Assembly: GCA_022712075.1 (NCBI GenBank)
Contig: JALAHE010000015.1
Span: forward strand, 1-13,596
Reading direction: 5' to 3'
Source of the DNA: Galactobacter sp.
GTDB lineage: Bacteria > Actinomycetota > Actinomycetes > Actinomycetales > Micrococcaceae
DNA: 13,596 nt
The notes under the pieces were generated by a model. The model had not been told where the DNA came from. It worked only from the letters and a program-made list of their open reading frames with translations, and searched no databases. Both the position numbers and the translations under genes were made by a program. How positions within the stretch are numbered: position 1 is the stretch's first letter; each line of letters begins with the position of its first letter. This document shows, one piece after another, positions 1 to 5,809 of the stretch.

Positions 1-1080
1 CCCCTGAGTGATCAGGAGCGCGGCGTCCCCTCCGCCGCTCCCGCCGCCGCGCGCCCCCGCACCGCCCAGCGCGGCGAGTCCGGAGCGCGCGCCTCCGCCT
101 GGCCCGGCCTGCTCGTCTCGGCGGCCGTCGGCGCGGCCTGCCTGGCCCTCGGCAGTTCCGTCCCTGGCCTGAGCGCCATGCTCGTGGCCGTGGTCCTGGG
201 CGCGCTCTGGCGCAACCTCCTCCCGGTCCCCGCGGCACTTGAACCGGGCATCGCGATCGCCGCCAAGCGTGTGCTCCGATGGGGCGTGGTCCTCCTCGGC
301 CTCCAGCTTTCGCTCCCGAGCATCCTGGCGCTGGGCCCCGGCGTGCTCGTCGTGGCGGTCGCCGCCGTCGCGGTCACCTTCTTCGCCACGCTCGCCCTCG
401 GCCGGTTCCTCAAGGTTGACCCGGAGCTCACGCTGCTCATCGCCTCCGGCTTCTCCATCTGCGGCGCGGCGGCCGTCGCCGGTGTGCAGGGGGCCGTCCG
501 CGCGAGCCAGGAGAAGGTTGCCGCCGCCGTCGCGCTGGTGGTTCTCTTCGGCACGCTCATGATCCCGCTCATGCCGGCCCTCGTGGCAGCGCTCGGCCTC
601 GGCCCGGGCGACGCCGGCACGCTCATCGGCGGCGCCACGCACGAGGTCGCCCAGGTCGTCGCCGCCGCCGGCATCGCGGGCGGCGGCACGATCCTCGCGG
701 TCGCGGTCCCGGTGAAGCTCGCCCGCGTGCTGCTCATGGCCCCCGTGGTGGCGGGCGTCTCGCTCGCCCTGCGCCGGAAGGGCGGTGCCCCAACGTCAGG
801 CCAGAAGCGCCCGCCGCTCGTTCCCCTCTTTGTGGTGGGCTTCGTGGCCATGGTGCTCGTCGCCACGACCGGCTGGGTCCCCGCCCCGGTGCTCGACGCC
901 GCCAAGCTGCTCCAGCAGTTCCTGCTGGCCACGGCGATGTTTGCCTTGGGCCTCGGCGTGCACGTCAAGAGCCTCATCAAGCTCGGCGGCCGCCCCGTGC
1001 TCCTCGGCGCACTCAGCACGTTGGTGATCCTCGGCGTCGTCCTGCTTGGCATCGCGCTGGGAGGCGGCGCGATCGCCTGA
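1..1080 (+). CDS. YeiH/UPF0324-family putative sulfate exporter, 5' partial
   Basis: The frame is open from base 1 to the TGA at 1078-1080 and has no ATG, GTG or TTG before the ATG at 178, so the true start lies just upstream of the window. Starting at 178 would remove the first membrane helix (around bases 97-165). About 359 residues are visible, close to a full-length member (roughly 330-350). The protein is almost entirely hydrophobic helices, about ten. Family-like stretches are GFSICGAAAVAG (bases 448-483) and GGATHEVAQVV (about 628-660), followed by VKLARVLLMAP. The family (Pfam Cons_hypoth698, E. coli YeiH) consists of inner-membrane proteins named putative sulfate exporters; the substrate is poorly established and is not shown by this sequence. 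The visible N-terminal tail before helix 1 is Ala/Pro/Arg-rich and probably cytosolic. It converges on ald, with a terminator between them. The family call is firm; the transport function is inference. Confidence 0.85.
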   Translation, partial: PLSDQERGVPSAAPAAARPRTAQRGESGARASAWPGLLVSAAVGAACLALGSSVPGLSAMLVAVVLGALWRNLLPVPAALEPGIAIAAKRVLRWGVVLLGLQLSLPSILALGPGVLVVAVAAVAVTFFATLALGRFLKVDPELTLLIASGFSICGAAAVAGVQGAVRASQEKVAAAVALVVLFGTLMIPLMPALVAALGLGPGDAGTLIGGATHEVAQVVAAAGIAGGGTILAVAVPVKLARVLLMAPVVAGVSLALRRKGGAPTSGQKRPPLVPLFVVGFVAMVLVATTGWVPAPVLDAAKLLQQFLLATAMFALGLGVHVKSLIKLGGRPVLLGALSTLVILGVVLLGIALGGGAIA

Positions 1081-1167
1081 GCCAAGCGCCCGACGTCGTG
1101 CCATGGCTTGCGCCGGCACGGCGCCACGGGCGCCCGCTCGCCACGGCGGCCGGCCGGGTGCCGGGCA

Positions 1168-1207
1168 CAGAACGGCCCGGTGGGGGCATCCCCACCGGGC
1201 CGTTCTG
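1168..1207. terminator. Bidirectional hairpin terminator between yeiH-like gene and ald
   Basis: A perfect 18-bp stem (1168-1185 paired with 1190-1207) closes a 4-nt loop, GCAT. It sits 87 bp after the stop of the transporter and 43 bp beyond the stop of ald, which arrives from the other strand. There is no U-tract on either side, which is common for terminators in high-GC actinobacteria. Its perfect symmetry between two convergent genes supports a shared, bidirectional terminator. Confidence 0.85.
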
Positions 1208-1250
1208 CATGCTCTCCCGTGCGACCCATGACAACCGCGCGGGAGGGGGA

Positions 1251-2369
1251 TCAGGCGTTCGCGAGGACCTCATCGGTGGAGAGGAACTCGTAGCCGTGGG
1301 CCTCGGCCACCGGGGCGTAGGTGACCTTGCCAGCAAAGGTGTTCAGGCCCTCCGCGAAGCCTGCGTCGGAACGCAGGGCGTCGGCCCAACCGCGGTCGGC
1401 GATCTTGAGGGCGTACGGCAGGGTCGCGTTGGTGAGCGCGGCCGTGGAGGTCTGCGGGACGGCGCCGGGCATGTTGGCGACGCAGTAGTAGACGGCGTCG
1501 TGGACCGTGAAGGTCGGCTCGGCGTGGGTCGTGGCGTGGGAGCCCTCGAAGCAGCCGCCCTGGTCGATCGCGATGTCGACGAGCACGGAGCCCGGGCGCA
1601 TCTTCTCGACCATGTCCAGGGTGACGAGCTTGGGGGCGGCCGCGCCCGGGATGAGCACGGAACCGATGACGAGGTCGGCGTCGGCCACGAGCTCGGAGAT
1701 GGCGTACTTGGAGGACGCCATGGTCTTCAGGCGGCCGTGGTGAACCGTGTCCAGCTCCTTGAGGCGGGCCAGGTTGATGTCCACCACCGTGACATCGGCG
1801 CCGAGGCCGGCGGCGGCCACGGCGGCGTTCTCGCCGGCCACGCCGGCGCCGATGACGACCACGCGGGCCGGGCGGGTGCCGGGCACGCCGCCCATGAGGA
1901 CGCCTGAGCCGCCGTTGGGCTGCTGCAGCGTGACGGCGCCGATCTGCGCGGACAGGCGGCCGGCGACCTCGGACATGGGGGCCAGCAGCGGCAGCGCGCG
2001 GCCGCGGGTCACGGTCTCGTAGGCGATGGCCGTGGTGCCGGCCTTGAGCAGGGCGTCGGTGCACTCCTGCGAGGCGGCGAGGTGCAGGTAGGTGAAGAGC
2101 ACCTGGTCGGCACGGAGGCGGTGGTACTCCTCGGCGATGGGCTCCTTGACCTTCAGGAGCAGATCGCCCTGGGCCCAGACCTCGTCTGCGGTGTCCAGGA
2201 TGGTGGCACCCGCGGCGACGTAGGCCTCGTCCGGGTTGCCCGAGCCCACGCCCGCGCCCTTCTGCACGAAGACCTCGTGGCCGTGGTGCACCAGCTCGGA
2301 CACCCCGGCGGGGGTGGCTGCGACGCGGAACTCGTTGTTCTTCACCTCGGTGGGAACGCCGATCTTCAT
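1251..2369 (-). CDS. ald: Alanine dehydrogenase
   Basis: A 372-residue protein of the NAD-dependent L-alanine dehydrogenase family, which reversibly converts alanine to pyruvate and ammonium in the cytosol. Substrate and catalytic residues match the numbering known for the mycobacterial enzyme: R15, K75 (LLKVKEP), H96 (TYLHLA) and D269 (DIAIDQGG). The Rossmann NAD site is IGAGVAGENA (G174, G176, G179), with an acidic residue ending strand 2 at D197. Length is normal (about 370). The ATG at 2369 is preceded by AGGAG with 7-nt spacing (2377-2381 on the minus strand). It is transcribed divergently from an Lrp/AsnC regulator, the arrangement known for ald/aldR in mycobacteria, so induction by alanine through that regulator is likely but inferred. 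Transcription ends at the hairpin at 1168-1207. Confidence 0.97.
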   Translation of the reverse strand: MKIGVPTEVKNNEFRVAATPAGVSELVHHGHEVFVQKGAGVGSGNPDEAYVAAGATILDTADEVWAQGDLLLKVKEPIAEEYHRLRADQVLFTYLHLAASQECTDALLKAGTTAIAYETVTRGRALPLLAPMSEVAGRLSAQIGAVTLQQPNGGSGVLMGGVPGTRPARVVVIGAGVAGENAAVAAAGLGADVTVVDINLARLKELDTVHHGRLKTMASSKYAISELVADADLVIGSVLIPGAAAPKLVTLDMVEKMRPGSVLVDIAIDQGGCFEGSHATTHAEPTFTVHDAVYYCVANMPGAVPQTSTAALTNATLPYALKIADRGWADALRSDAGFAEGLNTFAGKVTYAPVAEAHGYEFLSTDEVLANA

Positions 2370-2438
2370 GGGGGATCTCCTGCAAGCTTTCGGGTGGTCC
2401 GACGCGAACCCGCGCCGGGAGCACCAGAATAGAAACTC

Positions 2439-2470
2439 CTACGGAAGCGATGGGGTGAATCCGTAGATTC
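2439..2470. promoter_or_regulatory. Nested inverted repeats in ald/aldR intergenic region (candidate operator)
   Basis: The 164-bp divergent gap holds CTACGGA (2439-2445) and its exact reverse complement TCCGTAG (2460-2466), separated by 14 nt. Overlapping the right arm is a second dyad, GAATC-CGTA-GATTC (2457-2470), 14 bp in total. Short dyads of about 15 bp are the usual shape of Lrp/AsnC sites, and such regulators often bind several near their own gene and a divergent target. TAGATT at 2464-2469 could also be a -10 box for the regulator, and TATTCT (minus strand, 2431-2426) one for ald; neither has a convincing -35. Binding is inference. Confidence 0.5.
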
Positions 2471-2533
2471 CGCGGGAAATCATGGAAAACTGGTGAAAGA
2501 GAGCATCACACACCGATGTGAGAGGGGTCACAA

Positions 2534-3022
2534 GTGAAGGATCTGCGGCCGGGCGAACGCGGCCTGCGCGAGCTGGACGAGATCGACCGGAAGCTGTTGC
2601 GCCTGCTGGCGGCCGACGCCCGCCGGACCAACGCCTCGCTCGCCGCCGAGCTGGGGATCGCGCAGTCCACCTGCCTGGCCCGCCTCAACGCCCTGCGCGC
2701 CTCCCACGTGATCCGCGGCTTCACGGTGGACGTGGAGCCAGGGGCGCTCGGGAACGCGTTGCAGGCGCTCGTGTTTGTGCGCATCCGACCCGGCGCCCGG
2801 CACCTCATGAGCGAATTCGGGAAGGCCATGACCGAGGTGCCCGGCGTGACGCAGGCGTTCTTCCTCGGCGGCGACGAGGACTTCCTGCTGCACGTGAGCG
2901 TCCGCGACGCCCAAGATGTGCGCGACTTCGTGGTGGAGCATCTCTCCGCGCATCCAGCCGTGGCCAACACCCGCACGTCCCTGGTCTTTGAACACCTGCG
3001 CGGCGCCGAGCCCTGGGGCTAG
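2534..3022 (+). CDS. Lrp/AsnC-family transcriptional regulator (AldR-like)
   Basis: A 162-residue protein with the two-domain Lrp/AsnC layout. The N-terminal winged HTH covers residues 14-65 (LDEIDRKLLRLLAADAR, then recognition helix region QSTCLARLNALR). The C-terminal RAM/effector domain covers about 72-158 and includes GGDEDFLLHVSVRD at 112-125, the segment that binds amino-acid effectors in this family. Length is typical (150-165). The chosen start is the GTG at 2534 with a GAGGGG-like ribosome site about 7 nt upstream; a GTG at 2518 is in another frame. It lies head to head with ald, so the most economical role is amino-acid-responsive control of alanine dehydrogenase, like mycobacterial AldR. 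That role rests on position and family, not on recognised effector residues. The gene is probably autoregulated through the repeats at 2439-2470. Confidence 0.92.
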   Translation: MKDLRPGERGLRELDEIDRKLLRLLAADARRTNASLAAELGIAQSTCLARLNALRASHVIRGFTVDVEPGALGNALQALVFVRIRPGARHLMSEFGKAMTEVPGVTQAFFLGGDEDFLLHVSVRDAQDVRDFVVEHLSAHPAVANTRTSLVFEHLRGAEPWG

Positions 3023-3144
3023 CCGCCGGCGGGAATGTGGCGCACGCAATGTGTGAGGTGGCGAACCATTCCTGTCGCCGCGCCACTGCCCGCCGCTAGC
3101 CTAGAGGGTGGCCCCCTCCTCTTGCCTGTCCCAAGGAGCCCTTC

Positions 3145-3534
3145 GTGACCGCCGCACACGCGCCCGCCTCGAGCACCCTCGGTGCCGACATCCTGCTCGC
3201 ACGCCACGGCAAGCGGATCGTGGCCTGGCGCGTTGACCACGCTGGGCAGCGCACGCGCGCCAAGCTCTCCGACGGCACGTGGGACAGTGCCCCCAACTCG
3301 TTGTTTGCACCCGGGGTCTCGCCGGCGCGCAAGGCGGCCGGCGCCGCGGCCTCGACGCTGCACGAGCTCACGGCCGACACCGGCGCCCTGAACCGCGGGG
3401 ATCGCCGCTTCCTCGGCAAGGTCCTTATCTGGTGGGGCGTGGCGAGCGTGACGCTGACCGCGGGCATGCTGGCGCTGCTCGGCAACGGCGCCCTCGACCC
3501 GGCCATGCTTGAAGGGCTGGTCTCCGGGGTCTGA
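3145..3534 (+). CDS. Unrecognised small protein with one C-terminal membrane segment
   Basis: A 129-residue protein that I cannot assign to a family. A good AAGGAG site (3133-3138) stands 6 nt before the GTG start, and the frame has strong GC3 bias, so it is probably real. Residues 1-90 are soluble, with a positively charged middle (ILLARHGKRIVAWRVDHAGQ) and an Ala-rich helix near 62-72. Residues about 92-112 (VLIWWGVASVTLTAGMLALL) form one hydrophobic helix, leaving a short C-terminal tail. The pattern fits a C-tail-anchored cytosolic domain or a small membrane accessory protein. A -10-like TAGCCT at 3097-3102 could drive it separately from the upstream regulator, which ends 122 bp before it. 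No conserved catalytic motif was seen. Confidence 0.7.
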   Translation: MTAAHAPASSTLGADILLARHGKRIVAWRVDHAGQRTRAKLSDGTWDSAPNSLFAPGVSPARKAAGAAASTLHELTADTGALNRGDRRFLGKVLIWWGVASVTLTAGMLALLGNGALDPAMLEGLVSGV

Positions 3535-3644
3535 GGCCGCGGTATCCACGGCACGACGGCGCGCTGGAGCGTTCATCCCGCACCTCACCGCGGCGCGTCA
3601 TCCACAGGCGGCCGCGCCGCCCGGACGCCGTCGGCCCGGGCCAC

Positions 3645-3650
3645 TACGAT
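3645..3650 (+). promoter_or_regulatory. -10 box of a leaderless promoter for the HTH gene
   Basis: TACGAT fits the actinobacterial TANNNT -10 consensus and ends 6 nt before ATG 3657. That places the expected transcription start on or next to the A of that ATG. There is no Shine-Dalgarno sequence upstream of the ATG. No convincing -35 hexamer is visible about 17 nt upstream, where the sequence is uniformly GC-rich. Confidence 0.6.
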
Positions 3651-3656
3651 GTGCCC

Positions 3657-3890
3657 ATGGACAATCCCCGCTTCCTGAGCCTCGAGGACGTTGCCGAGGA
3701 GCTGAACGTGAACATGCCGCTCGCCCGCGCCCTGGTGCAAAACGGCGAGCTGCGGGCCATCAAGGTGGGCGGCCGAGGGATCTGGCGCGTTGAACGCACG
3801 GCGCTGGAGGAATACATCCAGCGCATGTACGCCCAGACCCGCGAGACCATCGGGCTGCACAGTGAAGAGTCGGCCGAGGAGCACGCCTGA
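3657..3890 (+). CDS. Excisionase-type helix-turn-helix DNA-binding protein
   Basis: A 77-residue protein that is almost entirely one MerR/excisionase-like winged HTH (HTH_17 type). FLSLEDVAEELNV (residues 7-18) gives the first helices, LARALVQNGELRAIKVGG (22-39) the recognition helix and wing, and IWRVERTALEEYI (42-54) the closing element. An acidic tail follows. Proteins of this size in Actinobacteria include small developmental or housekeeping regulators of the BldC kind as well as phage Xis. There is no integrase or att-like repeat nearby, so a chromosomal regulator is more likely than an excisionase. I chose ATG 3657 because a -10 box sits 6 nt upstream (leaderless). The in-frame GTG at 3651 would touch the -10 box and add only two residues. 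Its target is unknown. Confidence 0.85.
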   Translation: MDNPRFLSLEDVAEELNVNMPLARALVQNGELRAIKVGGRGIWRVERTALEEYIQRMYAQTRETIGLHSEESAEEHA

Positions 3891-3924
3891 GCTTGCCTTG
3901 AGACGTGCGGCTCCGGACCCCGTT

Positions 3925-3954
3925 TTGGAATTGCGGGCCGCGCCGCGCTAGTCT
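3925..3954 (+). promoter_or_regulatory. Promoter of tRNA-Ala
   Basis: TTGGAA (3925-3930) and TAGTCT (3949-3954), separated by 18 nt, form a sigma-70-type pair 34 bp upstream of the tRNA. The predicted start near 3961 gives a short 5' leader to be removed by RNase P. The -10 fits TANNNT; the -35 matches the first three bases of TTGACA. Confidence 0.55.
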
Positions 3955-3988
3955 TATCAGGCACGCCCGCGAGGGTGTGACACCGTGC

Positions 3989-4061
3989 GGGGCTTTAGCT
4001 CAGTTGGTAGAGCGTTTCGTTCGCAATGAAAAGGTCAGGGGTTCGATTCCCCTAAGCTCCA
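3989..4061 (+). tRNA. tRNA-Ala(CGC)
   Basis: A 73-nt cloverleaf folded by hand. The acceptor stem GGGGCTT/AAGCTCC contains a G3-U70 wobble, the alanine identity element. The D arm is GCTC-AGTTGGTA-GAGC. The anticodon stem TTTCG/TGAAA closes the loop TTCGCAA, with anticodon CGC at 4022-4024, which reads GCG. The T arm is AGGGG-TTCGATT-CCCCT and the discriminator is A (4061). CCA is not encoded (4062 onward reads CGG). GCG is heavily used in this genome, and also in the stalk of the surface protein at the right end. It has its own promoter and a strong terminator. Confidence 0.97.
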
Positions 4062-4067
4062 CGGATG

Positions 4068-4101
4068 AAAACCCGGGATCCATCAGGATCCCGGGTTTTT
4101 T
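4068..4101 (+). terminator. Intrinsic terminator of tRNA-Ala
   Basis: A perfect 14-bp stem (4068-4081 with 4086-4099) closes the loop ATCA. A run of six T (4096-4101) covers the end of the stem and just beyond, the classical rho-independent form. It ends only 25 nt before the panC start. Confidence 0.95.
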
Positions 4102-4126
4102 GCCACGTGGAGTGAAGGGAACACCA

Positions 4127-4978
4127 GTGCAGCTGATCGAGACGGTCGCCGAGGTCCGGGCCTTTGGTGCGCGCACCAGGGAGCAGGGCCGGCCCCTCGC
4201 GCTGGTGCCGACCATGGGAGCCCTGCACGACGGGCACCTCTCGCTCATCCGCGCCGCCGCGGCGGAGGGCGCGGACGTCGTGGTGTCGATCTTCGTGAAC
4301 CCCGCCCAGTTCAATGACCCCGCCGACCTGGCGAAGTACCCGCGCACGCTGGAGCGCGACCTCGAGCTGGCGGCCTCCGCCGGCGCGGCGGCCGTCTTCA
4401 CGCCGAGTGTCGCCGAGGTCTACCCGGCGGGCTTTGCCACGTCCATCCGCGTGGGCGGCGTGAGCGAGCGCTGGGAGGGCGCCTCCCGCGGCGCCTCGCA
4501 CTTCGACGGCGTGGCCCTCGTCGTGACCAAGCTGCTGTGCATGGTGGGCCCGGACGTCGCGTGGTTCGGGCAGAAGGACGCGCAGCAGGTCGCCGTCATC
4601 CGCCGCGTCGCAGCCGACCTCAACCTGCCGGCGCGCATCGCCACGGGTCCCACCGTCCGCGCCGAGTCGGGCCTCGCGCTCTCCAGCCGCAACGTGCGCC
4701 TGCGCGACGATCAGGACCGCACCGCGCTCGCCCTTTCGGCCACCCTCCGGGCGGCGCGGGAGGCCGTGGAGGCGGGGGAGCACGACGTCGCGCGGCTGGT
4801 TTCCGCCGGTACGGCGACGTTGGAGGAGGCCGGGGCCCGCGTGGAGTATTGGGCGGTGGTCAATCCCGACAGCTTCGAGCCGCTCGAGACCGTGGTGCCG
4901 GGCGAACCCGCACTCGCGATCATCGCGGCGTGGGCGGGCGAGGTCCGGCTCATCGACAACGCGCTCCTGAGCGCCTGA
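4127..4978 (+). CDS. panC: Pantothenate synthetase
   Basis: A 283-residue PanC, the cytosolic ligase that joins pantoate and beta-alanine using ATP through a pantoyl-adenylate. The HIGH-type nucleotide motif is PTMGALHDGHLSLI (residues 28-41), followed by SIFVNPAQFN (54-63), WFGQKDAQQ (from 146) and the KMSKS-equivalent ESGLALSSRN (about 180-189). Length is normal (280-300). I chose GTG 4127 because GAAGGGA at 4114-4120 ends 6 nt upstream. GTG 4112 is also in frame but lies before that site, and the longer open frame upstream runs back through the tRNA and terminator and cannot be coding. It converges on the SDR gene with 9 bp between stops. No separate promoter is evident between the terminator and the start. 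Confidence 0.96.
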   Translation: MQLIETVAEVRAFGARTREQGRPLALVPTMGALHDGHLSLIRAAAAEGADVVVSIFVNPAQFNDPADLAKYPRTLERDLELAASAGAAAVFTPSVAEVYPAGFATSIRVGGVSERWEGASRGASHFDGVALVVTKLLCMVGPDVAWFGQKDAQQVAVIRRVAADLNLPARIATGPTVRAESGLALSSRNVRLRDDQDRTALALSATLRAAREAVEAGEHDVARLVSAGTATLEEAGARVEYWAVVNPDSFEPLETVVPGEPALAIIAAWAGEVRLIDNALLSA

Positions 4979-4991
4979 AGCGAGCGCTCAG
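4967..4991. terminator. Inverted repeat spanning both convergent stop codons (panC / SDR)
   Basis: CTGAGCGC (4967-4974) and GCGCTCAG (4984-4991) are exact reverse complements with a 9-nt loop. The panC TGA (4976-4978) lies in the loop, and the SDR stop (4988-4990, minus strand) lies in the right arm. Only 9 bp separate the two genes, so this is the one candidate bidirectional terminator. The 8-bp stem has no U-tract, so its efficiency is uncertain. Confidence 0.55.
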
Positions 4992-5809
4992 AAGAGCGTC
5001 GAGAGCCCGCCGTCCACCACGAGCGTGTGGCCCGTGATGTACGAGGCCTCGGGCGAGGCAAGGAAGGCCACCGCAGCGGCGATCTCCTCCGGCTGCCCCC
5101 AGCGCTGCAGCGCCGTGCGCGTGCGCACCACCTCGGAGAAGCGCGGATCCACCATGAGGTCGGCGTTCGATTCGGTCGCGACGCTGCCCGGCGCCACGGC
5201 GTTGACGCGGTAACCGCGCGGGCCCAGCTCGGAGGCGAGCGAGCGCGTCATACCCTCTAGGCCCGCCTTGGCCGCGGCGTACCCCACGTCCCCGGCCCGC
5301 CCGCGCACGGCGGCGATGGAGCTGATGGTGACGATCGCGCCGCCCGGCTCCTCGCCGTGCGCCGCGAGGAAGCGCCGGGTCACGTCGTAGGCCGCCACGA
5401 GATCGGCGTTCAGCAGCGCGGCGAACGCCGCCGTGTCCAGGGTGTCCACGCCGCGGCGGTCGCGCACGCCCACGTTGTTCACGAGGATCCGCGGCACGTC
5501 CCCGGCCGCTGCCGCCGCGGCAAACGCGGCGTCAAGTTCGGCGGGCACCGTCACGTCGGCGATGAACGACGACGCGTCCACGCCCTCGGCGCGCCGGCGC
5601 GCCACGACGGGGTCGAGGCGCCCCGCGTCCCGTCCGCCGAGCAGCACCCTGGCGCCGCGGGCGCCCAGGGCGCGGGCGGCGGCAAGGCCGAGCCCCACGC
5701 GGGCGCCCGTCACGAGCGCGCACGCGCCGTCCAAGCGGCCGGAGGGCAGGCGGGGCGCCGGCGCCGTGTCTGCGTCAGGGGAGGTGACGGGCTCGCCCAC
5801 GGAGGTCAC
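4988..5809 (-). CDS. SDR-family NAD(P)-dependent oxidoreductase
   Basis: A 273-residue classical short-chain dehydrogenase. Cofactor motif TGARVGLG lies at 34-41, an acidic D85 in the adenine pocket region, NNVG at 111-114, and N134. The catalytic set is Ser163/164 in ITISSI, Y177 and K181 (YAAAK). PG is at 207-208 and the C-terminal ITGHTLVVDGG at 258-268, all typical. About 25 extra residues precede the Rossmann fold and look disordered. The GTG start (5809-5807) overlaps the panB stop as GTGA, with GAGGGA about 9 nt upstream, so translation is probably coupled to panB. General similarity is to gluconate 5-dehydrogenase or 3-oxoacyl-ACP-reductase-like SDRs, and the substrate cannot be read from sequence. 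The coupling to panB suggests a role in or near pantothenate synthesis, such as ketopantoate reduction, but this is inference. Confidence 0.93.
   Translation of the reverse strand: MTSVGEPVTSPDADTAPAPRLPSGRLDGACALVTGARVGLGLAAARALGARGARVLLGGRDAGRLDPVVARRRAEGVDASSFIADVTVPAELDAAFAAAAAAGDVPRILVNNVGVRDRRGVDTLDTAAFAALLNADLVAAYDVTRRFLAAHGEEPGGAIVTISSIAAVRGRAGDVGYAAAKAGLEGMTRSLASELGPRGYRVNAVAPGSVATESNADLMVDPRFSEVVRTRTALQRWGQPEEIAAAVAFLASPEASYITGHTLVVDGGLSTLF

Noticed and set aside
178..180. Internal ATG as start of the YeiH-like gene
   Set aside because: The frame is open and hydrophobic upstream; this start would delete the first transmembrane helix of the family.
12..1229. 405-codon minus-strand open frame opposite the transporter
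   Set aside because: Arg/Ala/Pro/Thr-rich shadow with no domain, fully antisense to a recognisable gene and crossing the terminator hairpin.
3023..3032. CCGCCGGCGG palindrome after the Lrp/AsnC gene as a terminator
   Set aside because: Self-complementary with no loop and no T-run; such strings are common by chance at this GC content.
3607..3621. GGCGGC-CGC-GCCGCC hairpin between two small genes as a terminator
   Set aside because: Six-pair stem with no U-tract, within uniformly GC-rich sequence; too weak to call.
3657..3890. Excisionase function and a nearby integrated element
   Set aside because: No integrase, att-like direct repeat at the adjacent tRNA 3' end, or phage gene is visible. 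The fold alone does not show recombination directionality.
3905..4126. 5' extension of the panC open frame by up to 74 codons
   Set aside because: It would be translated through a complete tRNA gene and its intrinsic terminator. The PanC family N-terminus begins at the GTG 4127 with its own ribosome site.
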